Counted from the first letter of the stretch, positions 34,532 through 43,977 are shown. The stretch: DNA of 64,000 bases from Methylobacterium longum (GCF_022179385.1 NZ_BPQS01000010.1:62001-126000); one strand, 5' to 3'. Notes: generated from the letters alone by a model not told the origin. Translations and numbers: made by a program.

Positions 34532-34924
34532 ATGTACAAGGCCGAGACGCGAGGAATTAGCGTGACGGTTCAGTCCCGCTTCGTCGAGGAGGAGTCCTCG
34601 CCGAACGAGAGCCGATACTTCTTCGCCTACACGGTCGAGATCGTGAACAACGGCAGCGAGCAGGTGCAGCTGCGCGCCCGGCACTGGCGCATCATCGACG
34701 GCTACGGATCCTGCCAGGAGGTCCGCGGGACCGGTGTGGTCGGCAAGCAGCCGGTGCTGGAGCCCGGGGAGTCGTTCTGCTACACGAGCGGCTGCCCGCT
34801 CAACACGCCCGACGGGCTGATGGCCGGTAGTTACACCATGGCGACGGTGGCCGGTGAGAGCTTCGAGGCCGAGATCCCCGCCTTCTCCCTCGACAGCCCG
34901 CACGTCCGCCGCAGCCTGCACTGA
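34532..34924 (+). CDS. apaG: ApaG/CorD family protein
   Basis: A 130-residue immunoglobulin-like beta-sandwich protein of the ApaG (DUF525) family. Family marks are YFFAYTVEIVNNGSEQVQLRARHWRI, GVVGKQPVLEPGESF and MAGSYTM. The role in bacteria is uncertain (linked to Mg2+/Co2+ and Ap4A). I chose ATG 34532 because the family begins MYKAETRGI and AGGG sits just upstream. It is followed 36 bases later by argE. Confidence 0.93.
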   Translation: MYKAETRGISVTVQSRFVEEESSPNESRYFFAYTVEIVNNGSEQVQLRARHWRIIDGYGSCQEVRGTGVVGKQPVLEPGESFCYTSGCPLNTPDGLMAGSYTMATVAGESFEAEIPAFSLDSPHVRRSLH

Positions 34925-34960
34925 GGTCCCGGCAACCCGGGCCTCGTCCCGGAGGAAGTC

Positions 34961-36130
34961 ATGTCCGCGACCGGCGAGCGGCTGAGCCCGCTCGACATGC
35001 TCGCCCGCCTCGTGTCCTTCGACACCGAGAGCGACAAGTCCAATCTCGCCCTGATCGACTCCGTCTGCGCCTATCTGGACGGCTGGGGAATCCCGTACCT
35101 CCGCCTGCCGAACGCCGTGGGCGACAAGGCGGCCGTCCTCGCCACCGTTGGCCCGATGGTCGACGGCGGCGTCGTGCTCTCCGGCCATACCGACGTGGTG
35201 CCGGTGGCCGGACAGGCGTGGTCCAGCGACCCGTTCACGCTGCGCGTGGCCGACGGCCGGGCCTACGGGCGCGGCGCCGTCGACATGAAAGGCTTCGACG
35301 CCCTGGCGCTGGCGCTGGTGCCCGACATGCTGGCCGCCGGCCTGAAGAGGCCGATCCACATCCTGCTCTCCTACGACGAGGAGACGACCTGCCTCGGCTC
35401 GATGGACGGGATCGCGCGGTTCGGCGTCGACCTGCCGCGGCCGGGCGCCGTGATCGTCGGCGAACCCACCGGCATGGAGGTGGCGGACGCCCACAAGAGC
35501 ATCGTCACCTGCCTGACCACCGTCCACGGCCACGAGGCCCACTCGGCCCGGCCCGCGCTCGGAGCGAACGCCGTGACGGCCGCCTGTGATCTCGTCGCGG
35601 GCCTCAACCGGATCGCCGATCTGATGATCGAGCGCGGCGATCCCTCGGGCCGGTTCGATCCGGCGGCCACCACGGTCCATGTCGGCACGATCAACGGCGG
35701 CACCGCCCGCAACATCCTGGCGAAGGTCTGCCGCTTTCATTGGGAGTACCGCAGCCTGCCGGACCTCGATCCGGGCGAGATCCCTCGGCTCTTCGCCGCC
35801 GAGGTCGAGCGGGTGACGCGCGAGCGCCTGAACCGCTACGGCGCGTTCGGGCGGATCGAGACGCTGGAGGAGGTCGACATCCCCGGCCTCGCCCCCGAGC
35901 CCGGCTCGGAGGCCGAGCGGCTCTGCCTGCGGCTCGCCGGGCGCAACCGCACCGTCGCGGTGCCCTACGCCACCGAGGCCGGGCAGTTCCAGGCGGCCGG
36001 CATCCCGACCGTGGTCTGCGGGCCCGGCGACATCGCGCAGGCTCACCAGCCCGACGAGTTCATCACCCTGGATGCCTTCGGCCAGGGTGAGCGGTTCCTG
36101 CGCAAGCTGATCGAGGCGTACGCGTCATGA
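34961..36130 (+). CDS. argE: acetylornithine deacetylase
   Basis: Deacetylates N-acetylornithine to ornithine (arginine synthesis), an M20-family metallopeptidase relative. The 389-residue product has the metal-binding SGHTDVVPV (first His), GRGAVDMKG (bridging Asp), [10 protein letters not shown] (catalytic Glu) and a late His in [12 protein letters not shown]. argF and argD lie 4-6 kb away on the other strand. Its stop overlaps the speG start (ATGA). Confidence 0.9.
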   Translation: MSATGERLSPLDMLARLVSFDTESDKSNLALIDSVCAYLDGWGIPYLRLPNAVGDKAAVLATVGPMVDGGVVLSGHTDVVPVAGQAWSSDPFTLRVADGRAYGRGAVDMKGFDALALALVPDMLAAGLKRPIHILLSYDEETTCLGSMDGIARFGVDLPRPGAVIVGEPTGMEVADAHKSIVTCLTTVHGHEAHSARPALGANAVTAACDLVAGLNRIADLMIERGDPSGRFDPAATTVHVGTINGGTARNILAKVCRFHWEYRSLPDLDPGEIPRLFAAEVERVTRERLNRYGAFGRIETLEEVDIPGLAPEPGSEAERLCLRLAGRNRTVAVPYATEAGQFQAAGIPTVVCGPGDIAQAHQPDEFITLDAFGQGERFLRKLIEAYAS

Positions 36131-36696
36131 ACGCAATCACCGGAATCACCATCAAGCTGCGGCCGCTCGAGCGGGAGGACCTGCGCTTCGTCCACCAGCT
36201 CAACAACAACGACAGCATCATGCGCTACTGGTTCGAGGAGGCCTACGAATCCTTCGCCGAACTTCAGCAGCTCTACGAGCGCAACATCCACAACCAGACG
36301 GAGCGCCGCTTCATCGTGGCCGATCCGGGCGGCGAACCGGCCGGGCTGATCGAGCTCGTCGAGATCAACCATCTCCACCGGCGCTGCGAGTTCCAGATCG
36401 CCATCCATCCGAGCTTCCAGGGGCGCGGCTACGCTTGGCAGGCCACCCGGATCGCCATGGACTACGCCTTCAGCGTGCTCAACATCCACAAGCTCTACCT
36501 GCACGTGGACCGGGACAACGCCCGGGCGGTGCGGATCTACGAGCGCTGCGGCTTCCGACCCGAGGGTGTCCTCAAGGACGAGTTCTTCGTGAACGGGCGC
36601 TACCGCGACGCCGTGCGCATGTGCCTGTTCCAGCCCGATTACCTGCGGGCGCGGGGTGGCGGCGGCGACATCGCCGAACCCGTGCTCAAGGTCTGA
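36127..36696 (+). CDS. speG: spermidine/spermine N-acetyltransferase-like GNAT protein
   Basis: A 189-residue GNAT acetyltransferase very similar in pattern to E. coli Spe[47 protein letters not shown], the acetyl-CoA loop QGRGYAWQA and [16 protein letters not shown]. It probably acetylates polyamines to limit their toxicity. Coupled to argE by a 4-base overlap, which links ornithine production and polyamine turnover. Confidence 0.9.
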   Translation: MNAITGITIKLRPLEREDLRFVHQLNNNDSIMRYWFEEAYESFAELQQLYERNIHNQTERRFIVADPGGEPAGLIELVEINHLHRRCEFQIAIHPSFQGRGYAWQATRIAMDYAFSVLNIHKLYLHVDRDNARAVRIYERCGFRPEGVLKDEFFVNGRYRDAVRMCLFQPDYLRARGGGGDIAEPVLKV

Positions 36697-36844
36697 ACCG
36701 CTCGTGGGGCACGGCGGCGCGGATCCGGCCGGCTGCTTCGTGACGAGCGCCGCCGCGTAACTCCGGACAGGGCGCCATCGACCGGGGTGGTGCTGCCCCA
36801 TCCCTTCGGTCTGGTCGCAGAGGCAACCCAGCAGCACCCGGCGA

Positions 36845-36887
36845 GATGCGGTGCGGGGAGGAGCCCGACGGCTCCTCCCCGCGCATC
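36845..36887. terminator. very long hairpin between convergent genes
   Basis: A perfect 13-bp stem (36853-36865 with 36870-36882, loop CGAC) extended by a further 5 bp after a 3-base bulge (36845-36849 with 36883-36887). It sits 3 bases past the stop of the minus-strand repeat-protein gene and could also stop speG transcription. No T run, so it may act more as an RNA-stability end than as a classical terminator. Confidence 0.6.
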
Positions 36888-36890
36888 CAC

Positions 36891-38168
36891 TCAGTTGCGG
36901 CCGGCACCCGGCTGGCCGCCGGCCCGGCCGGCACCCTGGGCGCCGCCGCCCATGCTGCCGTTGCCGCCGCCATTCGCGCCACCGCTCATGCCACCGCTGG
37001 CGCCGCCGCGCTCGCCGCCGCCCGCCCGGCCGCCTTCGGTACCGGCCTTCATGCCACCCTGCATGTTGCCGCGATCGGAGGCGTTGCGGATACCGTCCTG
37101 CTGGCCGCCGCGCATGTCGCTGTTGCGCATGCCGTCGGTCTTGCCACCGCTCTTGGCGTCGGTCCGGCCGGCCGTCCGGTCCATGTTGCGGTCGTTGGCG
37201 CGATCCATCCGGCCCTCATTGCGGTCCTCATGGCGGCCCTCGGTGCGCGAGGTGTTCCGGATGCCGTCCCGGCCCCCGCGATTGTCGAAGCGCGCACCGG
37301 CGCGCTGCTCGGAGCGGAAACTCGCGCTGACCGCACCTCCGCCGCTCAGGCGACGATACTCGTCGGATCCGTAGCGGACCCGTTGGCCCCGGATCGTGAC
37401 GAAGCGGTCTTCCTGGACCGTGACGAGGCGGCGGTATTCGGGCGAGCCGTACCGCACGCGCTGGCCGCGGACGACGACGTAGCGCTCGCGCGGGCCCGTC
37501 TCACGGACGCTGACGAGGCGGCGGTATTCGGGCGAGCCGTACAGGACGCGCTGGCCACGGATCACGACGTAGCGCTCGCGCGGACCGCGGTTCTCGGTGA
37601 CGATCAGGCGGCGATACTCGGGCGAGCCGTAGACCACCCGGCGGCCGCCGATGACCACGAAGCGGCCCTCGCGGCGGAAGCCGCCCTCGACACGGTTGCT
37701 CCGGATGTCGGTCCGGCTGCTGACATCGGTACGCCCGCGCCCGTCGATGCGATCGCCACGGCGGTCGCCGCGGTCTGCACGGTCGCCGCGCTCTGCACGG
37801 TCGCCGTTCCGGTCGCCGCGCTCGTTCCGCTCGGCCCGCGCGCCGTCTCGGGCCCCGTCACGATCCCCGCGCTCTGCACCGGCGCGACCGCGATCCTGCG
37901 CCATCCGGCCCTCGCCACCGGCGTCCCGACCTTGAGCCGAGCGATCCTGGCCGGACCGACCCGTCTCGGATCCGCCGCGCTCCGTCGCCGCCTGGCTGCC
38001 GCCCTGCATGTTGCCGCGCTCGCCCCCGCCGGCCTTCATGCCGGACTCGGCGCCGCCCTGGCCGCCGCGCCCGCCCATTGCGGCTCCGCGCTCGGCGCCA
38101 CCCTGCTGCTGCGCATAGGCCGAGGTGCTGATCAGCAGCGCGGCCAATCCGATCGATAGTCTCCGCAT
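36891..38168 (-). CDS. exported Arg/Gly/Asp-rich protein with four tandem 'GSPEYRRL' repeats
   Basis: Unrecognised family. The 425-residue product has a signal peptide (1 to about 20, cut after AYA-QQ). A disordered Gly/Arg/Asp/Glu-rich region with many RGD or GDR steps follows. Four head-to-tail units of about 26 residues come next, each reading (R)(Y/F)V(V/T)(I/V)xGxRVxYGSPEYRRL, then a long Gly/Met/Asn/Asp-rich tail with MQGGMKAG-like repeats. There are no cysteines. Each unit looks like a short beta-hairpin plus a turn, as in cell-wall or nucleic-acid/metal-binding repeat proteins. The ATG at 38168 follows GGAGG, which the leader can mask. Confidence 0.75.
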   Translation of the reverse strand: MRRLSIGLAALLISTSAYAQQQGGAERGAAMGGRGGQGGAESGMKAGGGERGNMQGGSQAATERGGSETGRSGQDRSAQGRDAGGEGRMAQDRGRAGAERGDRDGARDGARAERNERGDRNGDRAERGDRADRGDRRGDRIDGRGRTDVSSRTDIRSNRVEGGFRREGRFVVIGGRRVVYGSPEYRRLIVTENRGPRERYVVIRGQRVLYGSPEYRRLVSVRETGPRERYVVVRGQRVRYGSPEYRRLVTVQEDRFVTIRGQRVRYGSDEYRRLSGGGAVSASFRSEQRAGARFDNRGGRDGIRNTSRTEGRHEDRNEGRMDRANDRNMDRTAGRTDAKSGGKTDGMRNSDMRGGQQDGIRNASDRGNMQGGMKAGTEGGRAGGGERGGASGGMSGGANGGGNGSMGGGAQGAGRAGGQPGAGRN

Positions 38169-38171
38169 GGC

Positions 38172-38238
38172 GAATCCTCCAATGTTGAATCTGCCACGCA
38201 ACGTCGAAAGTCGCGGAACGGTTCAGCCTGGAGGATTC
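38172..38238 (-). promoter_or_regulatory. leader that can sequester the ribosome binding site
   Basis: On the minus strand GAATCCTCCA (38238-38229) is perfectly complementary to TGGAGGATTC (38181-38172), which contains the Shine-Dalgarno of the repeat protein, 3 bases before its ATG. The arms are 47 bases apart. This is a candidate thermosensor or translational switch. I see no other gene in 38239-38337. Confidence 0.6.
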
Positions 38239-38337
38239 AAAAATTTACGCAACGAATACCGAGCGGACCGCGTTTCGCGCGGACAAGCTTGGCCGTAAGG
38301 CGGGTTATACTGGTCGCAGGGTCGCGTGGCCGCCGCT

Positions 38338-39369
38338 CTACTGGCGTGGCTGCCCGGCGATCTCGGCTTCGACCTCCTGCGGATCAAGGTCGTAGCGCCG
38401 GGAGCAGAATTCGCAGGTGATGACGATGCGCCCGTCATCCGCAACCATGTCGCGCCGCTCCTGCGGGGCGAACGAGCGGATCATGCCCATCACCCGCTCG
38501 CGCGAGCAGCGGCAGGTTTCCTGGACCGGCTGCCGGTCGAAAACCCGGACCCCCCGTTCATGGAAGAGGCGGTAGAGCAGGGTCTCGCTCGACACGTGGG
38601 GATCGACCAACTCGTGGTCCTCGACCGTGGACACCAGAGAGCGCGCCTCGACCCACGCATCGTCCTCCGGGGCTTCTCCGGAGAGATGCCGGTGCCCCTC
38701 GGGGATGTCCCCCGGCGGCAGGTCGGCGAGGCGGGCCCGGTCCACCGACTGGGGCAGGAACTGCACGATCAGGCCGCCGGCCCGCCAGCGCCCGTCCCCC
38801 TCCTCCACGGCTTCGGCCACGGCGAGGCGCACCTGCGTGGGGATCTGCTCCGACTGGCGGAAATACTGGTGTGCCGCCTCCTCCAGGCTCTGGCCTTCCA
38901 GGGCGACGACGCCCTGGTAGCGGCTGGCCGCAGTGCCCTGGTCGATGGTCATGGCCAAGTGGCCGGTGCCGATCAGGTCGGCATCCTTGAGCGGACCGGA
39001 GCCGAGGGCGGCCACCCGCTCCGGCTCGAACCGCGCGGTGGCGCGCAGACGGTCGGGCGCCTCGAAATCGACCACGATCATCGCCACCGGACCGTCGGTC
39101 TTGGTCTGAAGCTGGAACCGGCCCTCGAACTTGAGGGAGGAGCCGAGCAGCACCGTCAGTGCCGCCGCCTCGCCGAGAAGCCGCGCCACCGGATCCGGAT
39201 AGCCATGGCGGCGCAGGATCGTGTCCACGGCGGGACCGAGCCGGACGATGCGGCCGCGCACGTCCAGCGCCTCGACGGCGAAGGGCAACACGGTGTCGTC
39301 CGCGCCGGCGTGGCCGTTGCCGCCGGACTGGGTCTGCGGCTGGGATGGCGACTGAGTTCCTGAGGACAT
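38338..39369 (-). CDS. hslO: redox-regulated holdase chaperone Hsp33
   Basis: Activated by oxidation to hold unfolding proteins. The 343-residue product carries the zinc-binding redox switch Cys286, Cys288, Cys319 and Cys322 (CxC...CxxC). The core (LLGEAAALTVLLGSSLKFEG, ALEGQSLEEAAHQYF) is typical. The N-terminal 25 residues are Gly/Ser/Gln-rich. It follows argF on the same strand across a 344-bp gap rich in repeats. Confidence 0.93.
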   Translation of the reverse strand: MSSGTQSPSQPQTQSGGNGHAGADDTVLPFAVEALDVRGRIVRLGPAVDTILRRHGYPDPVARLLGEAAALTVLLGSSLKFEGRFQLQTKTDGPVAMIVVDFEAPDRLRATARFEPERVAALGSGPLKDADLIGTGHLAMTIDQGTAASRYQGVVALEGQSLEEAAHQYFRQSEQIPTQVRLAVAEAVEEGDGRWRAGGLIVQFLPQSVDRARLADLPPGDIPEGHRHLSGEAPEDDAWVEARSLVSTVEDHELVDPHVSSETLLYRLFHERGVRVFDRQPVQETCRCSRERVMGMIRSFAPQERRDMVADDGRIVITCEFCSRRYDLDPQEVEAEIAGQPRQ

Positions 39370-39635
39370 GCCCGCTCCGATCGATGCGTCCGGCGCCCGA
39401 GGCGATCCGTCTCCGGATCAGGCGCCGACCCGGTGCGGCAGGGAACCGTCTTCCGGACGGGCCGGCCGGCGTGAGGGACTGACCGTGATGCGGCGATCGG
39501 ATCCCTCACCCCGCCCGCGCCCATGCGGGAGAGGCGGCGCAGCGCGCCACGTCCGTCGCCGGGATGCCGCCCGCCGGCGGCCGTGATAGGGAGACGGACG
39601 GCGTCGGCCGTCCGCTCACACCTATATGGGATAGG

Positions 39636-39691
39636 GAGCCCAAGTTCGCGAGCCCAAGTTCGCCAGCCCAAGTTCGCGAGCCCAAGTTCGC
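39636..39691. repeat. 14-bp minisatellite, four copies
   Basis: GAGCCCAAGTTCGC occurs four times head to tail (39636-39649, 39650-39663, 39664-39677 with one change, 39678-39691), just after the argF stop. The surrounding gap 39370-39713 also has a short C-rich/G-rich palindrome-like stretch near 39500-39545 and no gene that I can support. Confidence 0.85.
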
Positions 39692-39713
39692 GGGCTCGGA
39701 CGCGAAGACCGGA

Positions 39714-40694
39714 TCAGAGCCCGCCGGCGCGCAGGCACCAGGCCAGGATGCCCTTCTGCGCGTGCAGGCGGTTTTCGGCCTCGTCGAACACCACCGAGCG
39801 CGGCCCGTCCATCACCTCGGCCGTGACCTCCTCGCCCCGGTGCGCCGGCAGGCAATGCATGAAGATCGCGTCCGGGTTGGCCGCCGCCATCAGCTTGGCG
39901 TTGACCTGATAGGGGCTGAGCAGGTTGTGCCGGTGGGCCTCGTCGTCGTCGCCCATCGAGACCCAGCAATCCGTGACCACGGCGTCCGCGCCCTGAACGG
40001 CCGCGAACGCATCCGTGGTGACGTTGATGTCGGCACCTTCCTGCTTCGCCCAGGCGAGCAGGGCGGGCGGCGGCGCCAGCTCCGGCGGGCTCGCGACGTT
40101 CAGGGTGAAGTCGAAGCGCGCGGCGGCGTGAACCCAGCTCGCCAGCACGTTGTTGGCATCGCCGGACCACGCCACGGTGCGGCCCTGGATCGGCCCGCGA
40201 TGCTCCTCGAAGGTCAGCACATCGGCCATGATCTGGCACGGGTGCGAGACCTTGGTCAGGGCATTGATCACCGGGATGGTGGCGCATTCGGCCAGCTCCA
40301 GCATCTGGCCGTGGTCGAGGATGCGGATCATGATCGCGTCGACGAAGCGCGACAGCACCTGCGCGGTGTCGCCGACGGTCTCGCCGCGCCCGAGCTGCAT
40401 CTCGGAACCGGTGAGCATCAGCGTCTCGCCGCCGAGTTCGCGCATCGCCACGTCGAAGGAGACGCGGGTGCGGGTCGAGGGCCGGTCGAAGACCATCGCC
40501 AGGGTCTTGCCGGTGAGCGGGCGCTCGGCGGCGACTTCGCCCTTGCGGCGGCGCGCCTTGATGGCTGCGCTGGCGTCCAGCACCCGGCGCAGCTCCGCGC
40601 CCGAGAGATCCTTGAGATCGAGGAAATGGCGAGGGCCGACACCGTTCAGGTGCCTGGCCGGGGCCTGGGCCCGGCCGTCAATCTGGGCTTTCAT
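39714..40694 (-). CDS. argF: ornithine carbamoyltransferase
   Basis: Forms citrulline from ornithine and carbamoyl phosphate. The 326-residue product has the carbamoyl-phosphate site STRTR (73-77), [30 protein letters not shown] (HPCQ) and HCLPAHRG, which distinguish OTCase from ATCase. It lies 169 bases downstream of argD. The start ATG 40694 has a Lys-rich N-terminus; no strong Shine-Dalgarno. Confidence 0.96.
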   Translation of the reverse strand: MKAQIDGRAQAPARHLNGVGPRHFLDLKDLSGAELRRVLDASAAIKARRRKGEVAAERPLTGKTLAMVFDRPSTRTRVSFDVAMRELGGETLMLTGSEMQLGRGETVGDTAQVLSRFVDAIMIRILDHGQMLELAECATIPVINALTKVSHPCQIMADVLTFEEHRGPIQGRTVAWSGDANNVLASWVHAAARFDFTLNVASPPELAPPPALLAWAKQEGADINVTTDAFAAVQGADAVVTDCWVSMGDDDEAHRHNLLSPYQVNAKLMAAANPDAIFMHCLPAHRGEEVTAEVMDGPRSVVFDEAENRLHAQKGILAWCLRAGGL

Positions 40695-40863
40695 CGCGTC
40701 ACAATAACTAGAGTCTGCTCAACGATCACCTGATCATGAACGGTACTCTACCTCCTGGCAGGGGCATTTCCGTCACGCGCGGCGGGACGAGCCGCACCCG
40801 GAAACGCTTCGGGCCACCCGCCGGAACCCGGAGGGCGGTGTTCGGAACTCTGGGGTTGAAGCG

Positions 40864-42054
40864 TTACTCGGCAGCGCCCCGCACGCCCTCGAAGCCGAAC
40901 GCGGCCGCGTCCAGGCGCTGGACCGCCGCGTCGATCTCGGCCTCGCCGATGGTCAGGGGCGGCAGCAGGCGCACGATGTTGTCGCCGGCCGGGATCACCA
41001 GCAGATGCGCGTCCCGCGCGGCGGCCGCGAAATCGGTGTTCGGCACTGCGAGCTTCAGGCCCAGCATCAGCCCCTCGCCGCGGATCTCCTCGAAGACGTG
41101 CGGGTGCCGGTCGCGCAGGGCGGCGAGCTTCTGCTTGAGCAGCAGCCCGGAATGGGCGACGCGGTCGAGGAACCCGTCCGCCAGAACCACGTCCAGCACC
41201 GCATTCCCCACCGCCATGGCCAGCGGATTGCCGCCGAAGGTGGTCCCGTGCGTGCCGGCCGTCATGCCGCGGGCAGCCTCGCGGGTCGCCAAGCAGGCGC
41301 CGAGGGGGAAGCCCCCGCCGATGCCCTTGGCGGCGCTCATGATGTCGGGCGTGACGCCGGACCACTCGTGGGCGAACAGCCGGCCGGTGCGGCCGACGCC
41401 GGTCTGGACCTCGTCCATGATCAGCAGCAGGCCGTGCGCGTCGCAGATCTCGCGCAGCCGGCGCAGCTCCCCGTGGGGAATCACGCGCACGCCGCCCTCG
41501 CCCTGGATCGGCTCGATCATCAGGGCCGCCGTCTCGGGCCCGATCACGGCCTCCAGTGCGGCGAAATCGCCGGCGGCGACCTGATCGAAGCCCTCCACCT
41601 TCGGACCGAAGCCCTCGATGTATTTCTGCTGGCCGCCCGCCGCCAGCGTCGCCAGCGTCCGCCCGTGGAAGGCACCCGCGAAGGTCACGATCCGGTAGCG
41701 CTCCGGATGGCCGCCTGCCGCGTGGTACTTGCGGGCGATCTTGATCGCCGCCTCGTTGGCCTCCGCGCCCGAATTGCAGAAGAACACCACGTCGGCGAAC
41801 GTCGCCTCGACCAGCCGCTGGCCCAGGCGTTCACCCCCGGGAATCTGGAACAGGTTCGAGGTGTGCCAGATCCGATTCGCCTGCTCGGTCAGCGCGCCGA
41901 CGAGGTGCGGATGGGCATGCCCGAGGGCGTTCACTGCGATTCCGGCGCCGAAGTCGAGGTATCGCTCCCCGCCCTCGGTCACGAGCCAGGCGCCCTCACC
42001 GCGCTCGAAGGCGAGGGGCGCGCGGACGTAGGTCGGCAGCAGGGCTGAGGTCAC
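40864..42054 (-). CDS. argD: acetylornithine aminotransferase
   Basis: PLP enzyme making N-acetylornithine (and, in many bacteria, serving succinyldiaminopimelate). The 396-residue product has [15 protein letters not shown] (about 91-105), FHGRTLATL (129-137), [12 protein letters not shown] and the PLP lysine Lys243 in [13 protein letters not shown]. Start GTG 42054 ([16 protein letters not shown]) fits the family. A TTG at 42108 is less likely. A sigma-70-like promoter lies about 100 bases upstream. Confidence 0.94.
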   Translation of the reverse strand: MTSALLPTYVRAPLAFERGEGAWLVTEGGERYLDFGAGIAVNALGHAHPHLVGALTEQANRIWHTSNLFQIPGGERLGQRLVEATFADVVFFCNSGAEANEAAIKIARKYHAAGGHPERYRIVTFAGAFHGRTLATLAAGGQQKYIEGFGPKVEGFDQVAAGDFAALEAVIGPETAALMIEPIQGEGGVRVIPHGELRRLREICDAHGLLLIMDEVQTGVGRTGRLFAHEWSGVTPDIMSAAKGIGGGFPLGACLATREAARGMTAGTHGTTFGGNPLAMAVGNAVLDVVLADGFLDRVAHSGLLLKQKLAALRDRHPHVFEEIRGEGLMLGLKLAVPNTDFAAAARDAHLLVIPAGDNIVRLLPPLTIGEAEIDAAVQRLDAAAFGFEGVRGAAE

Positions 42055-42146
42055 AGGTCCCAACTCCGTTTCTCGCAGGAGCCCGGAGCTGGCGTGAGCC
42101 GGCTCCAAATGAAAGTGCCGCCTCAGTCAGGGGCGGCACGCGCGCG

Positions 42147-42175
42147 ATTACTATGAATGCGCCGCGCCCTGTCAA
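42147..42175 (-). promoter_or_regulatory. sigma-70-like promoter of argD
   Basis: On the minus strand a perfect TTGACA (42175-42170) is followed after 16 bases by TAGTAAT (42153-42147). A transcript starting a few bases later would have a leader of about 85 bases before the GTG at 42054. Confidence 0.55.
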
Positions 42176-42267
42176 CGTTTCGATGAACCCCCGGCGCGCG
42201 CGGCAGCTCTGCGCGATGATCCGGCGACCGCCTCTGCGGACGTCGCCGGCCTCCCGGCCTCTCGCCC

Positions 42268-42332
42268 GACTTTCTCGCCCGACCCTCTCCCCTGATCCTC
42301 TTGCACGACCCTCTTGCGCGACCCTCTTGCGC
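42268..42332. repeat. degenerate 13-bp minisatellite, five copies
   Basis: Units of 13 bases, from GACTTTCTCGCCC (42268) through GACCCTCTCCCCT and GATCCTCTTGCAC to two identical GACCCTCTTGCGC copies (42307-42332), become more uniform toward the right, as expected for recent duplication of the end copy. It lies between the argD promoter and the RidA gene; the gap 42055-42388 holds no gene. Confidence 0.75.
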
Positions 42333-42388
42333 GACTTGGGGTGCCATGCTCCTGCTCCGGCCGATCTGAGACGCCGAGGGAGAACCCG

Positions 42389-42862
42389 ATGAGCACGGTC
42401 AAGGAACGTCTGGAGGCGCTCGGCCTCGCCCTGCCGAAGGCCGCCGCGCCGGTCGCCAACTACGTGCCGTTCGTGCGCACGGCCAACCTCGTGGTGATCT
42501 CCGGGCAAATCTGCTTCGGCGCGGACGGCAAGATCGCGGCCGAGCACACGGGCAAGGTCGGCGGCCCCGTCTCGGCGGAGGCCGGCAAGGCCGCGGCCCG
42601 GCTGTGCGCACTCAACGTCCTCGCCCAGCTCGAGGCGGCGGTGGGCGACCTCGACCGCGCGGTGGTCCAGTGCGTGCGGCTCGGCGGCTTCATCAACGCC
42701 GCCCCGGGCTTCTCGGCGGTGGCCGGGGTGATGAACGGCGCCTCCGACCTGATGGTCGAGCTACTGGGCGATCGCGGACGCCATGCCCGCTCCACCGTCG
42801 GCGTCGCGGAACTGCCCCTCGACGCCGCCGTCGAGGTCGAGGCGATGTTCGAGGTCCGCTGA
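42389..42862 (+). CDS. RidA/YjgF family protein
   Basis: A 157-residue RidA-type protein. Members deaminate reactive enamine/imine intermediates from PLP enzymes. It has the characteristic VVISGQICF, LGGFINAAPGFSAVAGVMNGASDLMVELLG and HARSTVGVAELPLDAAVEVEAMF segments, with Arg in the usual substrate-binding position. It begins 334 bases from the PLP enzyme ArgD. ATG 42389 has GAGGGAG upstream. The next gene starts 2 bases after its stop. Confidence 0.88.
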   Translation: MSTVKERLEALGLALPKAAAPVANYVPFVRTANLVVISGQICFGADGKIAAEHTGKVGGPVSAEAGKAAARLCALNVLAQLEAAVGDLDRAVVQCVRLGGFINAAPGFSAVAGVMNGASDLMVELLGDRGRHARSTVGVAELPLDAAVEVEAMFEVR

Positions 42863-42864
42863 CC

Positions 42865-43614
42865 ATGGCCGCACCCGACTGGCTCACCGCGCGGCCGATC
42901 GCCCATCGTGGTCTGCACGACCGGGCGGCGGGCCGGCCGGAGAACACGCTGGCGGCGGCCCGGGCGGCGGTCGCGGGCGGCTTCGCCATCGAGTGCGACG
43001 TCCAGATGAGCGCCGACGGCGAGGCGATGGTGTTCCACGACGCCGCCCTCGGACGTCTGACCAGGGCGAGCGAGGCCGTGGCCGACAGGTCGGCGGCAGA
43101 ACTCGGGGCGCTCACTGTCGCCGGATCCGCGGAGACGATCCCGACGCTGCCGGCATTCCTGGCGGCGGTGGCCGGGGCCGTGCCGGTGGTGATCGAGGTG
43201 AAGTCCCGCTACGACGGGGACCTGAGGCTCGCCACTCGCGCCGCCGCGGTCGCTGCGGCCCATGCCGGGCCGGTGGCGGTGAAATCCTTCGATCCGCAGG
43301 TGGTCGTGGCCCTGCGCGATCTCTGCCCGCCGACGATCCCGCGGGGCATCGTCGCGGAGACCACGCAGGACGATCCGGTCTACGCGGCGCTGCCGCCGAG
43401 CGCGCGACTCGCCCTGTCCGACCTCCTGCACTTCGCCGAGACCCGTCCGGACTTTCTGTCCTGGCGGGTGGACGACCTGCCCTGCGCGCCCACCTACCTC
43501 TGCCGGCTGCTCGGGCGGATGCCCGTGATGGCCTGGACGGTGCGGACCGAGGAGCAGCGCGCTCGCGCGAGCGCACACGCGGACCAGATGGTGTTCGAGG
43601 GGTTCACCCCGTAG
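42865..43614 (+). CDS. glycerophosphodiester phosphodiesterase
   Basis: Hydrolyses glycerophosphodiesters to glycerol 3-phosphate and an alcohol. The 249-residue TIM-barrel has IAHRGLHDRAAGRPENTLAA (catalytic His-Arg and Glu), FAIECDVQMSADGEAMVFHD (Glu, Asp and second His) and IEVKSRYDG (Lys). No signal peptide, so cytoplasmic. Adjacent to RidA with a 2-base gap. Confidence 0.92.
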   Translation: MAAPDWLTARPIAHRGLHDRAAGRPENTLAAARAAVAGGFAIECDVQMSADGEAMVFHDAALGRLTRASEAVADRSAAELGALTVAGSAETIPTLPAFLAAVAGAVPVVIEVKSRYDGDLRLATRAAAVAAAHAGPVAVKSFDPQVVVALRDLCPPTIPRGIVAETTQDDPVYAALPPSARLALSDLLHFAETRPDFLSWRVDDLPCAPTYLCRLLGRMPVMAWTVRTEEQRARASAHADQMVFEGFTP

Positions 43615-43977
43615 GTCGTCGTGCGAGGCGACCGTCGGGGACGGCCCCGGGTTTCAAAGGCCGGACTCCGGAGACCCCCGCGGCCTCTATCCCTGCCGGC
43701 CCGGCGCGGTGACGGGTTTCGTCCCGGGCACGTTTTCGCCCGGCGCGTCGCGGTTTCGCGCCTCGCAGCGAGCCGCTTCCGCGAACGCGTCCGGCCGACG
43801 TCGGTCGGCGGCCGTGCCGATCCCCGGGGCCGCACCGCGTCGCGCGATCGTGATGCGTCCCCTCCCCGGATCCGGCGACCGGACGGTGTGACGATGGCGG
43901 CCGTCTGACAAGGCGATCAGGGCGGCCGCGCGCATCCGCCCGCTTGCTCCTCCCCGGGCACCGGCTAGACTCGAACC
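43615..43977. other. intergenic region without a supported gene
   Basis: GC-rich DNA with short inverted repeats such as GACCGTC/GACGGCC near 43630. Open frames here are Arg/Pro/Gly-rich shadows, and I do not support any as a gene. Confidence 0.6.

Noticed and set aside
39636..39691. Possible CRISPR-like array
   Set aside because: Units are 14 bp, directly adjacent without spacers, and no cas gene is nearby.
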